Shown here: positions 35,153 to 45,124 of the stretch, in pieces
Position numbering within the stretch: the stretch's first letter is position 1
Layout of the letters: every line of letters starts with the position of its first letter
From: Pseudomonas oryzihabitans
GTDB taxonomy: Bacteria; Pseudomonadota; Gammaproteobacteria; Pseudomonadales; Pseudomonadaceae
NCBI RefSeq assembly: GCF_014522265.1
Contig: NZ_CP017024.1
Coordinates: 3,446,001-3,510,000, forward strand
Length of the DNA: 64,000 nt
Direction of reading: 5' to 3'
Notes under the pieces: generated by a model
What the model saw: only the letters and a program-made list of their open reading frames with translations
Told to the model about the DNA's origin: nothing
The model's database searches: none
Translations under genes and position numbers: made by a program

Positions 35153-36682
35153 TCAGGCCGCGTTGCTGTCCTTACTGGGTTGGACCGCTTCCGAATGCGC
35201 CAGGAAGTCTTCCAGCGCAGCCCGTTCGGCGTCGCTGAATACCAGGCCCAGCTTGGTCCGCCGCCAGAGCACGTCCTCCGCACTGGTGACCCACTCGTAT
35301 CGCTGCAGGTATTCGACTTCCCGTGCGTACAGGTCGGCACCTATCACCTTGCCCAGCGTCTCCACCGAGCGTCCGTCACCCAGCAGGGTCCAGACCTGGC
35401 TGCCATAGGTGGTTGCCCAGCGCTGCGCGAGGGCTGGCGTCAGGCCACTGACCTTGTCCAGCAACTCGCGGGTCAGCGCCTGGGGCGTGGTCATGTTCTC
35501 ACCACCGGGCAGCGGTGCCGATGCGGTCCAGCTGTTGCCCAGCTGCGGGAAGAAGGGCTGCAACTGCGCCATCGCCGACTCGGCGAGCTTGCGGTAGGTG
35601 GTCAGCTTGCCCCCGAACACCGACAGCAGCGGGGCACCCTGCTCCTCGGCCAGCGACAGGGTGTAGTCGCGGGTGATGGCGGAAGGGTTGTCCGATTCGT
35701 CGTCGCACAGCGGGCGTACGCCGGAGAAGGTATGCAGAACGTCGTCGCGGCTGAGCTGCTTGCGGAAGTGGGCATTGGCCACGCCCAGGACATAGTCGAT
35801 TTCCTGGTCGGTGATGGTCACCTTGGCCGGATCGCCCTGGTACTCGCGATCCGTGGTACCGACCATGGTGTACTGGCCGAGATAGGGAATGGCGAAGACG
35901 ATGCGGCGGTCTTCGTTCTGCATGATGTAGGCCTGCTCGCCTTCGTACAGCTTGGGCACGATGACGTGACTGCCCTGGATCAGGCGGATCCCGTAGGGCG
36001 ACTTCTGCTGCAGGTCCTGGCGAATGAAGCTGGCGACCCAGGGGCCGGCGGCATTGACCAGGCCCTTGGCACGGATCTGCTGGCGACCCTGAGGACCTTC
36101 GACCTCGAACTCCCAGTGACCTTCGACGCGACGAGCGCTGACGCAGCGGGTGCGAGTCACGATGTCGGCACCCTTGTCACGCGCCTGCATGGCGTTGAGC
36201 ACCACCAGGCGGGCATCGTCCACCCAGCAGTCGGAATATTCGAAGCCGCGCTTGATCTCGGCCTTGAGCGGCCCCTGGGCATCGAACTTCAGGCCACGGG
36301 AACCCGGCAGCTTCTCGCGCTTGCCGAGGTGGTCATAAAGGAAGAGACCGGCTCGGATCATCCACGCCGGACGCAGGTGCGGGCGGTGGGGCAGGACGAA
36401 GCGCATCGGCTTGACGATGTGGGGCGCCTTGGCCAGCAGCACCTCACGCTCGGCGAGGGCTTCGCGCACCAGGCGGAATTCGTGATGTTCCAGGTAGCGC
36501 AAGCCGCCGTGGATCAGCTTGCTGCTGGCGGACGAGGTATGGCTCGCCAGGTCGTCGCGTTCACAGAGAAACACCGACAGACCCCGACCGGCGGCATCGG
36601 CCGCGATGCCTACGCCGTTGATGCCACCGCCAATGACGGCGAGATCGTAAGTCCGGGGAGTTGCAGTGGGTGCCTGGGCCAT
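35153..36682 (-). CDS. glpD: Aerobic glycerol-3-phosphate dehydrogenase
   Basis: 509 residues; oxidises glycerol-3-phosphate to dihydroxyacetone phosphate at the inner membrane and passes electrons to quinone. The FAD motif LAVIGGGINGVGIAADAAGR is at residue 14; SSKLIHGGLRYLEHHEFRLV is the DAO-family signature; GVRPLCDDES follows later. The C-terminal helical domain is present. Ribosome site AGGAGG before ATG 36682. Two GlpR-like boxes sit directly upstream, so it has its own repressed promoter. Confidence 0.96.
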   Translation of the reverse strand: MAQAPTATPRTYDLAVIGGGINGVGIAADAAGRGLSVFLCERDDLASHTSSASSKLIHGGLRYLEHHEFRLVREALAEREVLLAKAPHIVKPMRFVLPHRPHLRPAWMIRAGLFLYDHLGKREKLPGSRGLKFDAQGPLKAEIKRGFEYSDCWVDDARLVVLNAMQARDKGADIVTRTRCVSARRVEGHWEFEVEGPQGRQQIRAKGLVNAAGPWVASFIRQDLQQKSPYGIRLIQGSHVIVPKLYEGEQAYIMQNEDRRIVFAIPYLGQYTMVGTTDREYQGDPAKVTITDQEIDYVLGVANAHFRKQLSRDDVLHTFSGVRPLCDDESDNPSAITRDYTLSLAEEQGAPLLSVFGGKLTTYRKLAESAMAQLQPFFPQLGNSWTASAPLPGGENMTTPQALTRELLDKVSGLTPALAQRWATTYGSQVWTLLGDGRSVETLGKVIGADLYAREVEYLQRYEWVTSAEDVLWRRTKLGLVFSDAERAALEDFLAHSEAVQPSKDSNAA

Positions 36683-36698
36683 GGTGCCTCCTGTGAAA

Positions 36699-36729
36699 CG
36701 AACATAATTATTCGGTTTCGAACATAATA
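36699..36729 (-). promoter_or_regulatory. GlpR-like operators upstream of glpD
   Basis: On the coding strand TATGTTCGAAACCGAATAA resembles the GlpR operator (ATGTTCG-N4-CGAACAT-like), followed directly by a second half-site TTATGTTCG. The two CGAACATAAT copies on the + strand are 21 bases apart (two helical turns). Confidence 0.7.
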
Positions 36730-36809
36730 GCCCAGCAAAAACTCAGGTTCTAGCCAGGTCTGTGTCTTCAGACCGCTAAAACGAAAAAAAACGAATATAG
36801 AGAGAAGCC

Positions 36810-36831
36810 AGGCGACGAATGGTCGTCGCCT
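36810..36831 (-). terminator. Hairpin downstream of glpR
   Basis: Perfect 9-base stem AGGCGACGA/TCGTCGCCT with a 4-base loop, 8 bases past the glpR stop. A run of T on the minus strand follows about 20 bases later, so termination efficiency is uncertain. Confidence 0.6.
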
Positions 36832-36838
36832 CGGAGGG

Positions 36839-37603
36839 TCAGCGCGGGCGCGCCACTTCCACCTTGACCTGCCATTCCTGCAGGCAGCGGGCGAAGGCGG
36901 TTGACGGCTCGCGCTCGGTGAAGAGCTGGTCGATCTGTTCCAGGCTGCCCAGGCGGATCATGGCATTGCGGCCGAACTTGCTGGAGTCGGCGGCGAGAAA
37001 CACCTGGCGGGCGTTATGGATGATGGCCTGGGACACGCAGACCTCCTGGTAGTCGAAGTCCAGCAGGGTGCCGTCCTCGTCGATACCACTGATGCCGACC
37101 AGGGCATAGTCGACCTTGAACTGCTTGATGAAGTCGGCGGTCGCCTGGCCCACCACGCCGCCGTCGCTGCGCACCTTGCCGCTGGCGATCAGGACGTCGA
37201 AGTCGTCCTTGGCACTGAGGATGTTGGCCACGTGCAGGTTGTTGGTGATGACCTTGAGGCTGCGATGCCCGAGCAGGGCATGGGCGATGGCCTCGGTGGT
37301 GGTGCCGATGTTGATGAACAGCGAGGCATGGTCGGGTACGGCGGCGGCCACGGCTTCGGCGATCAGGCGCTTTTCCTCGCGCATCTGGCCGGCCCTCATG
37401 CTGTATTCGGTGTTTTCCACGCTGGAGTCGTGGGCAGCGCCGCCATGGTAGCGCCGCAGCAGGCCGGCCTCGGCGAGCTGGTTGATATCGCGGCGGATCG
37501 TCTGCGGGGTTACGGAGAAATGCTGGGCCAGCTCTTCGATGCTGACGTAGCCGCGCTCACGGACCAGTTCGAGAATCTGCTGTTGGCGAGGCGCCAGGCT
37601 CAT
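36839..37603 (-). CDS. glpR: DeoR-family glycerol-3-phosphate regulon repressor
   Basis: 254 residues. N-terminal DeoR helix-turn-helix ([20 protein letters not shown] then [27 protein letters not shown]), and a sugar-phosphate-binding C-terminal domain ([40 protein letters not shown]). GlpR represses glp genes and is released by glycerol-3-phosphate. ATG 37603 has AAGGAAG in front; the longer frame to 37687 is not supported. It lies between glpK and glpD, the usual Pseudomonas order. Confidence 0.95.
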   Translation of the reverse strand: MSLAPRQQQILELVRERGYVSIEELAQHFSVTPQTIRRDINQLAEAGLLRRYHGGAAHDSSVENTEYSMRAGQMREEKRLIAEAVAAAVPDHASLFINIGTTTEAIAHALLGHRSLKVITNNLHVANILSAKDDFDVLIASGKVRSDGGVVGQATADFIKQFKVDYALVGISGIDEDGTLLDFDYQEVCVSQAIIHNARQVFLAADSSKFGRNAMIRLGSLEQIDQLFTEREPSTAFARCLQEWQVKVEVARPR

Positions 37604-37772
37604 TGCGGCTTCCTTGAGGTGATCGAGTAAATTCACAGAGGATGCCGTAGGTCTTTCCGGGTGGAAAGCGCTTGTCGCGCAAAGCAAGACCCGCGTCGGA
37701 AGACGCCGTTCTCATGGGGAGCCGTCCGGAAGGCCGCCGGGCAACCGCCGGCAGCCTCCGGAACGGAGTCAC

Positions 37773-39311
<1,539 letters not shown>

Positions 39312-40184
39312 TCAGGACGCTTTGGAGGCGGAGGTCACTTCGGTGCGGGCACTGTCCTCGGCCTTGGCCGGGACGTCGCAGGCACCCGAAGCCAGGCCGG
39401 GCAGATGGCGGCAGATCAGCGCCTTGTAACCGGCGGCGCCCAGGCAGGCACCGACGATGGGGCCGAAGATGGGCACCAGGAAGTAGGGGATGTCGCGGCC
39501 ACCGGTGAAGGCGATCTCGCCCCAGCCGGCAAAGAAGGTCATCAGCTTGGGTCCGAAATCGCGAGCCGGGTTCATGGCGAAGCCGGTCAGCGGACCCATG
39601 GAGCCACCGATCACGGCGATCAGCAGGCCGATCAGCAGGGGTGCGAGCGGGCCACGGGGCAGGCCGTTGCCGTCGTCGGTGAGGGCCATGATCATGGCCA
39701 GCAGGATGGCGGTGATGACGGCTTCGACCAGGAAGGCCTGGCCAACCGACAGGGACGGATGGGGATAGGTGGAGAAGACGCCGGCCAGCTCCAGGCTCGC
39801 CTGGCTGCCGCGGACCATGTGATGGGCCTGTTCATAATCGAAAAACAGGCTGCTGTAGAGGCCGTAGACCAGCGCCGCACCGCAGAAGGCGCCGGCCACC
39901 TGGGCCAGGATGTAGGCCGGGACCTTGCGTCTTTCGAAGCCACCGAACAGCCAGAGAGCGATGGTGACGGCCGGACTGAGATGCGCGCCGGAGACACCGG
40001 CGGACAGGTAGACCGCCATGCTCACGCCGACGCCCCAGATGATACTGATCTCCCAGAGGCCGAGAGTAGCGCCGCCGACCTTCGCGGCCGCCACGCAACC
40101 GGTACCGAAAAAGATGAGTAGGGCTGTGCCGAGGAATTCGGCGATGCATTGACCGCGTAGCGTTGGAGCCGGAAGAGTACTCAT
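39312..40184 (-). CDS. glpF: Glycerol facilitator (aquaglyceroporin)
   Basis: 290-residue inner-membrane channel with six spans and two half-helix loops. The second NPA box is intact (GFAMNPARDFGPKL), but the first reads SGAHLSPAVTIALW, Ser replacing the usual Asn. Other GlpF features: LGTALLIFFGTGCVAAAKVG, GVGVSMAVYLSAGVSGAH, TDDGNGLPRGPLAPLLIGL. The C-terminal tail is longer and more acidic than in E. coli. First gene of glpFK, with a GlpR-like box 45-64 bases upstream. Confidence 0.95.
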   Translation of the reverse strand: MSTLPAPTLRGQCIAEFLGTALLIFFGTGCVAAAKVGGATLGLWEISIIWGVGVSMAVYLSAGVSGAHLSPAVTIALWLFGGFERRKVPAYILAQVAGAFCGAALVYGLYSSLFFDYEQAHHMVRGSQASLELAGVFSTYPHPSLSVGQAFLVEAVITAILLAMIMALTDDGNGLPRGPLAPLLIGLLIAVIGGSMGPLTGFAMNPARDFGPKLMTFFAGWGEIAFTGGRDIPYFLVPIFGPIVGACLGAAGYKALICRHLPGLASGACDVPAKAEDSARTEVTSASKAS

Positions 40185-40228
40185 GGAGGAGCCTCGTGGT
40201 TGTTGTATTTATAGGTGGCCGGAGAGCC

Positions 40229-40248
40229 ATTTGTTCGCAACCGAAAAT
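40229..40248 (-). promoter_or_regulatory. GlpR-like operator upstream of glpF
   Basis: TTGTTCGCAACCGAAAAT fits the TTCG-N4-CGAA palindrome seen before glpD. The position, 45-64 bases ahead of the start, fits promoter repression. Confidence 0.65.
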
Positions 40249-40363
40249 CTAATTTCAAATATGAAAACTGTCAAAGCTCCTGAGCGCAAAAACAGTGACG
40301 ACGTTCGACAATTCATTGCCGATGCGACGCCGCCTGCTATTTTGGTCATAGGACTTCTGGCGA

Positions 40364-40377
40364 CAACCGGCCGGTTG
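40364..40377. promoter_or_regulatory. Perfect 14-base palindrome in the glpF/phzF gap
   Basis: CAACCGGCCGGTTG, about 104 bases upstream of the phzF-like start. Operator-like; regulator unknown. The rest of the 40185-40480 gap shows only the GlpR-like site. Confidence 0.4.
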
Positions 40378-40480
40378 GCAGGTCTTAAGGTATAGCCGTT
40401 GCTGTCAGGGATCATCAGAGGCCGGGTGCCCGTGCGACGTCGATGCTTGCTGTTTCTCTTCTTCTGCTCAGGTAGCGCGC

Positions 40481-41263
40481 ATGCCCCTAGAATTTCATCA
40501 GGTCGATGCCTTCACCGATCAGTTCTTCCGTGGCAATCCCGCCGCGGTCTACCGCCTGGACAGCTGGCCGGCCGATGAGCTGCTGCAGCGGATCGCCACC
40601 GAGCACAATCTTTCGGAAACCGCCTTCGTGGTGTGGGAGGAGGATACCTGGCGCATCCGCTGGTTTACCCCGCGGACCGAGGTGCCCCTGTGCGGTCATG
40701 CCACCCTGGCTGCCGCGCACATCCTGTTCGAGGTCTATGGCGAAGCGGGTGATCGCCTGGAGTTCATCAGTCAGTCGGGCGTCCTGCGGGTATTTCGCGA
40801 AGCCGATGGACTGCTGGCGTTGGATTTCCCTGCGCTGGTGCCCACGGAGCAGGGGGTCACTCCCGAGCTGGAACGTGCCCTGCGGGTCTCGCCGGTGGAT
40901 GCACTGGCGGCGGACAAGCTGCTGGTACTGCTGGAGTCGGAGCAGGCGGTGCGTGACTGCAAGCCGGACCTGGCGGCCATCGCCCGGCTCCCCTGGCAAG
41001 GCGTCATCGTGACCGCGCGGGGGCAGGAGGTGGACTTCGTTTCGCGCTTCTTCGCCCCGGCAGTGGGTGTGGATGAAGATCCCGTCACCGGTTCGGCGCA
41101 TTGCAGCCTGATTCCCTACTGGTCGCGGCGACTGGCCAAGCGGATGCTCACCGCCCAGCAGCTTTCGGCCCGGGGCGGGCAGCTCAGGTGTCGACTGGAG
41201 GGTGACCGGGTCAGTATCGCCGGGCGGGCGGTGACGGTGCTGCGCGGTCAGCTGTTGCTGTAG
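40481..41263 (+). CDS. PhzF family isomerase/epimerase
   Basis: 260 residues of the PhzF (diaminopimelate-epimerase-like) superfamily: FHQVDAFTDQFFRGNPAAVY at the N-terminus, catalytic Glu in NLSETAFV (E47), RWFTPRTEVPLCGHATLAAA, and VGVDEDPVTGSAHCSLIPYW near the C-terminus. No phenazine genes nearby, so it is a stand-alone family member with unknown substrate, as is common in Pseudomonas. ATG 40481. Convergent with argF. Confidence 0.9.
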   Translation: MPLEFHQVDAFTDQFFRGNPAAVYRLDSWPADELLQRIATEHNLSETAFVVWEEDTWRIRWFTPRTEVPLCGHATLAAAHILFEVYGEAGDRLEFISQSGVLRVFREADGLLALDFPALVPTEQGVTPELERALRVSPVDALAADKLLVLLESEQAVRDCKPDLAAIARLPWQGVIVTARGQEVDFVSRFFAPAVGVDEDPVTGSAHCSLIPYWSRRLAKRMLTAQQLSARGGQLRCRLEGDRVSIAGRAVTVLRGQLLL

Positions 41264-41308
41264 CGAAAGGGCCTCGACTGCCTGACGCAGCCGAGGCTTC
41301 TGCCGGGT

Positions 41309-42226
41309 TCAGGCGTGCAGCGGCGGCTTGATGAGAAATTCGAGCAGCGCCTTCTGGGCATGCAGGCGATTTTCGGCTTCGTCCCAGACCACCGCGCGGG
41401 CATCGTCCAGCAGGGTGTGGCTGATCTCTTCCCCGCGGTGGGCCGGCAGGCAGTGCATGAACAGCACATCGGGCGCGGCGCCATCGAGCAGTTGGGCGGT
41501 GACCTGGTAGGGCTTGAAGGCCGCCAGGCGCAGGCGGGTTTCCTCTTCCTGGCCCATGGAGGTCCAGACGTCGGTACTGACCAGGTGGGCCTGGGCCACC
41601 GCCTCGCGTGGATCCCGGGTCAGCTGCACGCGGTCGCCGGCGCGTTCGAGGAAGCGCGGATTGGGCTCATAGCCTTCCGGGCAGGCGATGCGCAGGCTGA
41701 AGTCGAGCTGCTCGGCCGCCTCGATGTAGCTGTTGCACATGTTGTTGCCATCGCCGATCCAGGCCACGGTCTTGCCGCGGATGTCGCCCCGGTGTTCGAA
41801 GAAGGTCTGCATGTCGGCGAGCAGCTGGCAGGGGTGCAGATCATCCGACAGGCCATTGATTACCGGCACCCTGGAATTGGCGGCGAAGGTGGTGAGCATC
41901 TCGTGGGCATAGGTACGGATCATCACGCCGTCGAGCATGCTCGACATGACGCGGGCGCTGTCCGGGACAGGTTCGCCGCGACCAAGTTGGGTATCACGGG
42001 AAGAGAGGAAGATCGCCTGGCCGCCGAGCTGGATCATGCCGGCCTCGAAGGAGAGGCGGGTACGGGTCGAGGCCTTTTCGAAGATCATGCCCAGGACGCG
42101 ATTGCGCAGGGGCTCGTGCAGCACACCCCGGTTGCGCAGGGCCTTGAGCTCGATGCCGCGTGCGATGAGTTGCCGGAGTTCCTCGGGGGAACAGTTCATG
42201 AAAGAGAGAAAGTGGCGAACCGTCAT
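41309..42226 (-). CDS. argF: Ornithine carbamoyltransferase (anabolic)
   Basis: 305 residues; makes citrulline from ornithine and carbamoyl phosphate in arginine synthesis. Carbamoyl-phosphate motif STRTR (53-57), the HPCQ box in [17 protein letters not shown], ornithine motif [13 protein letters not shown], and [15 protein letters not shown] near the C-terminus. Anabolic-type length. argG lies 5 kb away in this window, so the pathway genes are dispersed. No ATG-proximal canonical ribosome site; AGGG lies 9 bases upstream. Confidence 0.96.
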   Translation of the reverse strand: MTVRHFLSFMNCSPEELRQLIARGIELKALRNRGVLHEPLRNRVLGMIFEKASTRTRLSFEAGMIQLGGQAIFLSSRDTQLGRGEPVPDSARVMSSMLDGVMIRTYAHEMLTTFAANSRVPVINGLSDDLHPCQLLADMQTFFEHRGDIRGKTVAWIGDGNNMCNSYIEAAEQLDFSLRIACPEGYEPNPRFLERAGDRVQLTRDPREAVAQAHLVSTDVWTSMGQEEETRLRLAAFKPYQVTAQLLDGAAPDVLFMHCLPAHRGEEISHTLLDDARAVVWDEAENRLHAQKALLEFLIKPPLHA

Positions 42227-42292
42227 TTCGTTACCCTAGCGTCCCGTCCCGGTAACGGCCGTCCATGGAGGACGCGGCGAACCTGAGAGCAT

Positions 42293-42345
42293 GCCGTTTC
42301 AAACGGCGGAAAGACCAAAGGCGAAATGGTATAAGTTCATGTCGC
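42293..42345. promoter_or_regulatory. argF upstream region: palindrome and candidate ArgR half-site
   Basis: GCCGTTT-C-AAACGGC at 42293-42307 is a perfect hairpin/palindrome. TGTCGC at 42340-42345 matches the conserved part of Pseudomonas ArgR half-sites (TGTCGC-N6-AA), though the AA is missing. Tentative. Confidence 0.3.
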
Positions 42346-42417
42346 ATTTTACCACCATCGCAGGCCAGGCCCTTCAGGCAGGGCGGCTGGCCCGAGACGG
42401 ATCAGTTGGCGGTAGCC

Positions 42418-42822
42418 TTACAGCAGGTCGGCGGGAACGTTGCCGCCGTTGTCGGCCAGCTTCTGCAGGACGGCCTTGTGCAGCCACATGTTCATCTGGG
42501 CGGAGTCGCCCAGCTTGTCGGCCGGACAGTTCAGTTCCTTGGCCAGTTCCTGGCGGGCGGTCAGGCTGCTGTCCAGGTCGAGGAGCTTGAGGAGGTCGAC
42601 GATGGAGGTCTTCCAGTTGAGTTGCTCGCCTTTCTGAGCGGCCAGGCCGTCCAGCTTGGCGGCGACGTCCACCTGGCTCATATGGCTTCCAGCACCTGCG
42701 GAGGCGGTGCTACCGGCGGGCGTGGTGGTCTCAGTGGCACCGGTAGTGGGCGCGGCGGCAGGGGTGTCCGCGTGGGCTTCACCGATGCCGAGCTTGGATA
42801 GGATGGTGCTGAACAGGCTCAT
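42418..42822 (-). CDS. DUF3597 family protein
   Basis: 134 residues. N-terminal FSTILSKLGIGEAHADTPAA followed by a Thr/Ala/Pro-rich linker (about 20-48), then the conserved DUF3597 domain: VDVAAKLDGLAAQKGEQLNW, TSIVDLLKLLDLDSSLTARQ, and KELNCPADKLGDSAQMNMWL. LysM-like and other secreted proteins sometimes carry it; here it stands alone with no signal peptide. Function unknown. Located 191 bases upstream of argF on the same strand. Confidence 0.85.
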   Translation of the reverse strand: MSLFSTILSKLGIGEAHADTPAAAPTTGATETTTPAGSTASAGAGSHMSQVDVAAKLDGLAAQKGEQLNWKTSIVDLLKLLDLDSSLTARQELAKELNCPADKLGDSAQMNMWLHKAVLQKLADNGGNVPADLL

Positions 42823-43067
42823 GGAGTTCTCCTGGGGGTCTTGGATCAGGCTTACCGAGCGGCGCCTACCCTTAACCTGACCACGGCCGCGTCCGCAAAG
42901 TTTGCTCGGCGGCGCGCCGGATCGTGGTCATGGCGGCGAACGGTGGTGCCGGAGCGTGGTCGATTTGCAGGTCGAGCCGCGCCTGTCATGGGCTGGACGT
43001 CGCGGAAATCCCGGCGTTCCACCGGCCTTTCCGTTACAATCGTCCCACCGTATTAGCGAGGTGCATC

Positions 43068-43394
43068 GTGGAAATCATCGATACCATCAAAGACCAGATT
43101 GCCAACAATCCCGTGCTGCTCTACATGAAGGGTTCGCCGAACGCGCCTCAGTGCGGCTTCTCTTCCCGCGCCGCTCAGGTGCTGATGGCCTGTGGCGAAA
43201 AATTCGCCTATGTCGACATCCTGCAGAATCCGGAAATCCGCGCCAACCTGCCCAAGTACGCCAACTGGCCGACCTTCCCCCAGCTGTGGGTCGGCGGTGA
43301 GCTGGTCGGCGGCAGCGATATCCTGGCCGAGCTTTATGAGAAGGGCGAGTTGCAGACCCTGATCAAGCAGGCCGTGGAAACCAAGGACGCCTGA
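43068..43394 (+). CDS. grxD: Monothiol glutaredoxin (Grx4 type)
   Basis: 108 residues with the CGFS active site (C29) in SPNAPQCGFSSRAAQ, which binds a glutathione-coordinated [2Fe-2S] cluster. Glutathione-site residues: K21, TFPQLW cis-proline, and GGSDI. Used in iron-sulfur cluster transfer and iron sensing. GTG 43068 has GAGG 6 bases upstream and begins MEIIDTIKDQIANNP in family alignment; the frame upstream is not part of the family. Convergent with bfr, sharing a terminator. Confidence 0.95.
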   Translation: MEIIDTIKDQIANNPVLLYMKGSPNAPQCGFSSRAAQVLMACGEKFAYVDILQNPEIRANLPKYANWPTFPQLWVGGELVGGSDILAELYEKGELQTLIKQAVETKDA

Positions 43395-43413
43395 GTCCCT
43401 GGCCCATGAAAAA

Positions 43414-43438
43414 AGCCCGCAGCGTGCGGGCTTTTTTT
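43414..43438. terminator. Bidirectional terminator between grxD and bfr
   Basis: Stem AGCCCGCA (43414-43421) and TGCGGGCT (43425-43432), GCG loop, flanked by A run on the left and T run on the right, so it works in both directions. Confidence 0.93.
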
Positions 43439-43454
43439 ATGGGCGGCTGCCCGA

Positions 43455-43931
43455 TCAATCGTCGTCGTGCATCTGCGACTGGATGTAGTTCTCGATCCCG
43501 ACGCTGGCGATGAGGCTCAGCTGGGTCTCCAGCCAGTCGATATGTTCTTCCTCGGATTCGAGAATGCTCTTGAGCATGTCGCGACTCACATAGTCCCGGA
43601 CGCTCTCGCAGTAGGTGATGGCTTCACGCAGGTCGGCCACGGCGCTGATTTCCAGGCGCAGGTCGCACTGGATCATCTCCTGGGTGTTCTCGCCGATCAT
43701 CAGCTTGCCCAGGTCCTGCAGGTTGGGCAGGCCTTCCAGGAACAGGATGCGCTCGATCAGGCGATCGGCGTGCTTCATCTCGTCGATGGATTCCTTGTAC
43801 TCGTGATGACCCAGCTTGCGGATACCCCAGTCGTTGTACATCCGCGAGTGCAGGAAATACTGGTTGATGGCCACCAGTTCGTTGCCGAGGATCTTGTTCA
43901 AATGCTGGATGACGGTGATATCGCCTTTCAT
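43455..43931 (-). CDS. bfr: Bacterioferritin
   Basis: 158 residues; 24-mer iron-storage protein with heme. Ferroxidase ligands E18, E51, H54 and the later Glu/His pairs are present; heme ligand M52 is in [39 protein letters not shown] and [15 protein letters not shown] are conserved. Its gene lies next to bfd, which encodes the ferredoxin that releases iron from bacterioferritin. An unusual repeat-rich region lies 60-115 bases upstream. Confidence 0.96.
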   Translation of the reverse strand: MKGDITVIQHLNKILGNELVAINQYFLHSRMYNDWGIRKLGHHEYKESIDEMKHADRLIERILFLEGLPNLQDLGKLMIGENTQEMIQCDLRLEISAVADLREAITYCESVRDYVSRDMLKSILESEEEHIDWLETQLSLIASVGIENYIQSQMHDDD

Positions 43932-43991
43932 GGCCGGACCTGCAAATCGGGTGGGATTGCCGGCAGTCTGAGCGTGGGAGGGCCCTTTGTC

Positions 43992-44046
43992 AAAAGCTTA
44001 AGTTGTTGAAAAATCGACGAAAATCGAACGGTAATCGAAAGCTTTT
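43992..44046 (-). promoter_or_regulatory. Helically phased AATCGA repeats upstream of bfr
   Basis: AATCGA occurs at 44012-44017, 44022-44027 and 44033-44038 (10- and 11-base steps, one helical turn), framed by AAAAGCTT (43992-43999) and its complement AAGCTTTT (44039-44046). Suggests cooperative protein binding; identity unknown. Confidence 0.5.
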
Positions 44047-44082
44047 CCATCCTTTCCGTAAGCGTTTGATTAGACAATAAAA

Positions 44083-44105
44083 AAGCCGGACGCAAGGTCC
44101 GGCTT
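44083..44105 (-). terminator. Terminator after bfd
   Basis: Stem AAGCCGGAC/GTCCGGCTT with a 5-base loop. On the minus strand it is followed by a T run, 17 bases past the bfd stop. Confidence 0.9.
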
Positions 44106-44121
44106 TTCGTGCAACTGTCGC

Positions 44122-44337
44122 TCAGGCGCGCGGCACGTCCAGCGCATAGGCGAGCTGCTGGGCACCATGCAGTTCGCCAAGGGTTTCCTTGACCACCTGC
44201 TTGGCGAGGCAGGCGCACTTGCCGCACTGGGTGGCGCAACCGGTGCTTTCCCGAACTTCGCGATAACTGCAGCAGCCCTCGTAGATGGCTTCACGAATCT
44301 GCTTGTCGGTCACGCCACGGCAAAGACACACGTACAT
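44122..44337 (-). CDS. bfd: Bacterioferritin-associated ferredoxin
   Basis: 71 residues binding one [2Fe-2S] cluster. Ligands C4 and C6 (MYVCLCRGVTDKQIREAI) and C38 and C41 (STGCATQCGKCACLAK). Donates electrons to the bacterioferritin heme to mobilise stored iron. A Fur box 39-61 bases upstream implies induction under iron starvation, opposite to the storage function of bfr. Its own terminator separates it from bfr. Confidence 0.95.
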   Translation of the reverse strand: MYVCLCRGVTDKQIREAIYEGCCSYREVRESTGCATQCGKCACLAKQVVKETLGELHGAQQLAYALDVPRA

Positions 44338-44375
44338 GGATCGCCTGCTGTATGAGTGGAGGTGCCGGCAAAGCT

Positions 44376-44398
44376 AATGACAATGAGAATGATTGTCA
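44376..44398 (-). promoter_or_regulatory. Fur box upstream of bfd
   Basis: GACAATGAGAATGATTGTC (44379-44397) is a close match to the Fur consensus with perfect GACAAT/ATTGTC ends, sitting in the bfd promoter. Confidence 0.9.
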
Positions 44399-45124
44399 AA
44401 GTTGTAGGCGGCAAAATCTCATTAACGGCAGGCTGGGCGACGGACGGTCAGTCGAGATCGACCCAGCCGCCCATCCCCGCCAGCGATTGACGATGCCGCA
44501 GAACAGCTCGGCGGTCTTCTCGGTGTCGTAGCGGGCCGAGTGGGCTTCGCGGTTATCGAATTCGATACCGGCGGCCTGGCAGGCCTTGGCCAGCACCGTC
44601 TGACCGTAGGCCAGACCGGCCAGGGTGGCGGTATCGAAGCTGGAGAAGGGATGGAAGGGATTGCGCTTCAGGCCGCAGCGCAGCACCGCGGCATTGAGGA
44701 AGCCCAGGTCGAAGCTGCTGTTGTGGCCGACCAGGATGGCTCTCTTGCAGCCGTTGGCCTTGAGCGACTTGCGCACGCCCTTGAAGATCTCGCTGAGCGC
44801 CTGCTCTTCGCCCACCGCCATGCGCAGCGGATGGTCGAGCTTGATGCCGGTGAACTCCAGCGCCGCCGGCTCGATATTGGCGCCGGCGAAGGGTTCGACG
44901 CGGAAGAAGTAGGTGTGGTCCGGATAGAGCACCCCGTCCTCGTCCATGGCCACCGTGGTGGCGGCGATTTCCAGCAGGGCATCGGTGGCGGCATTGAAGC
45001 CACCGGTCTCGACATCCACCACCACCGGCAGGTAGCCGCGAAAGCGGCGCGCCATGGGGATGCGCGAGTCGGACATCGGCTGGCTGGCGTCCAGTTCGTC
45101 GCTGAAGGTCTCGTCCATGCTCAT
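44396..45124 (-). CDS. rnt: Ribonuclease T (C-terminus frameshifted)
   Basis: DEDDh 3'-5' exoribonuclease that trims tRNA and other stable RNA ends. Motifs: Exo [21 protein letters not shown], Exo [17 protein letters not shown], Exo [21 protein letters not shown]. All catalytic residues are present. As written the last 20-odd residues ([14 protein letters not shown]...) do not look like RNase T; adding one G to GGGG (complement of 44475-44478) gives [13 protein letters not shown] and a stop at 44448, the usual ending. ATGA overlap with pyrC upstream shows coupling. Confidence 0.93.
   Translation of the reverse strand: MSMDETFSDELDASQPMSDSRIPMARRFRGYLPVVVDVETGGFNAATDALLEIAATTVAMDEDGVLYPDHTYFFRVEPFAGANIEPAALEFTGIKLDHPLRMAVGEEQALSEIFKGVRKSLKANGCKRAILVGHNSSFDLGFLNAAVLRCGLKRNPFHPFSSFDTATLAGLAYGQTVLAKACQAAGIEFDNREAHSARYDTEKTAELFCGIVNRWRGWAAGSISTDRPSPSLPLMRFCRLQL

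Noticed and set aside
40261-40395. 44-codon frame starting MKTVKAPERKNSDD in the glpF upstream region
   Set aside because: No ribosome site, overlaps the operator region and the 14-base palindrome, and no recognisable family.
40481-41263. Phenazine biosynthesis cluster
   Set aside because: Only a stand-alone PhzF-family protein is present; no phzA-G genes are in the window.
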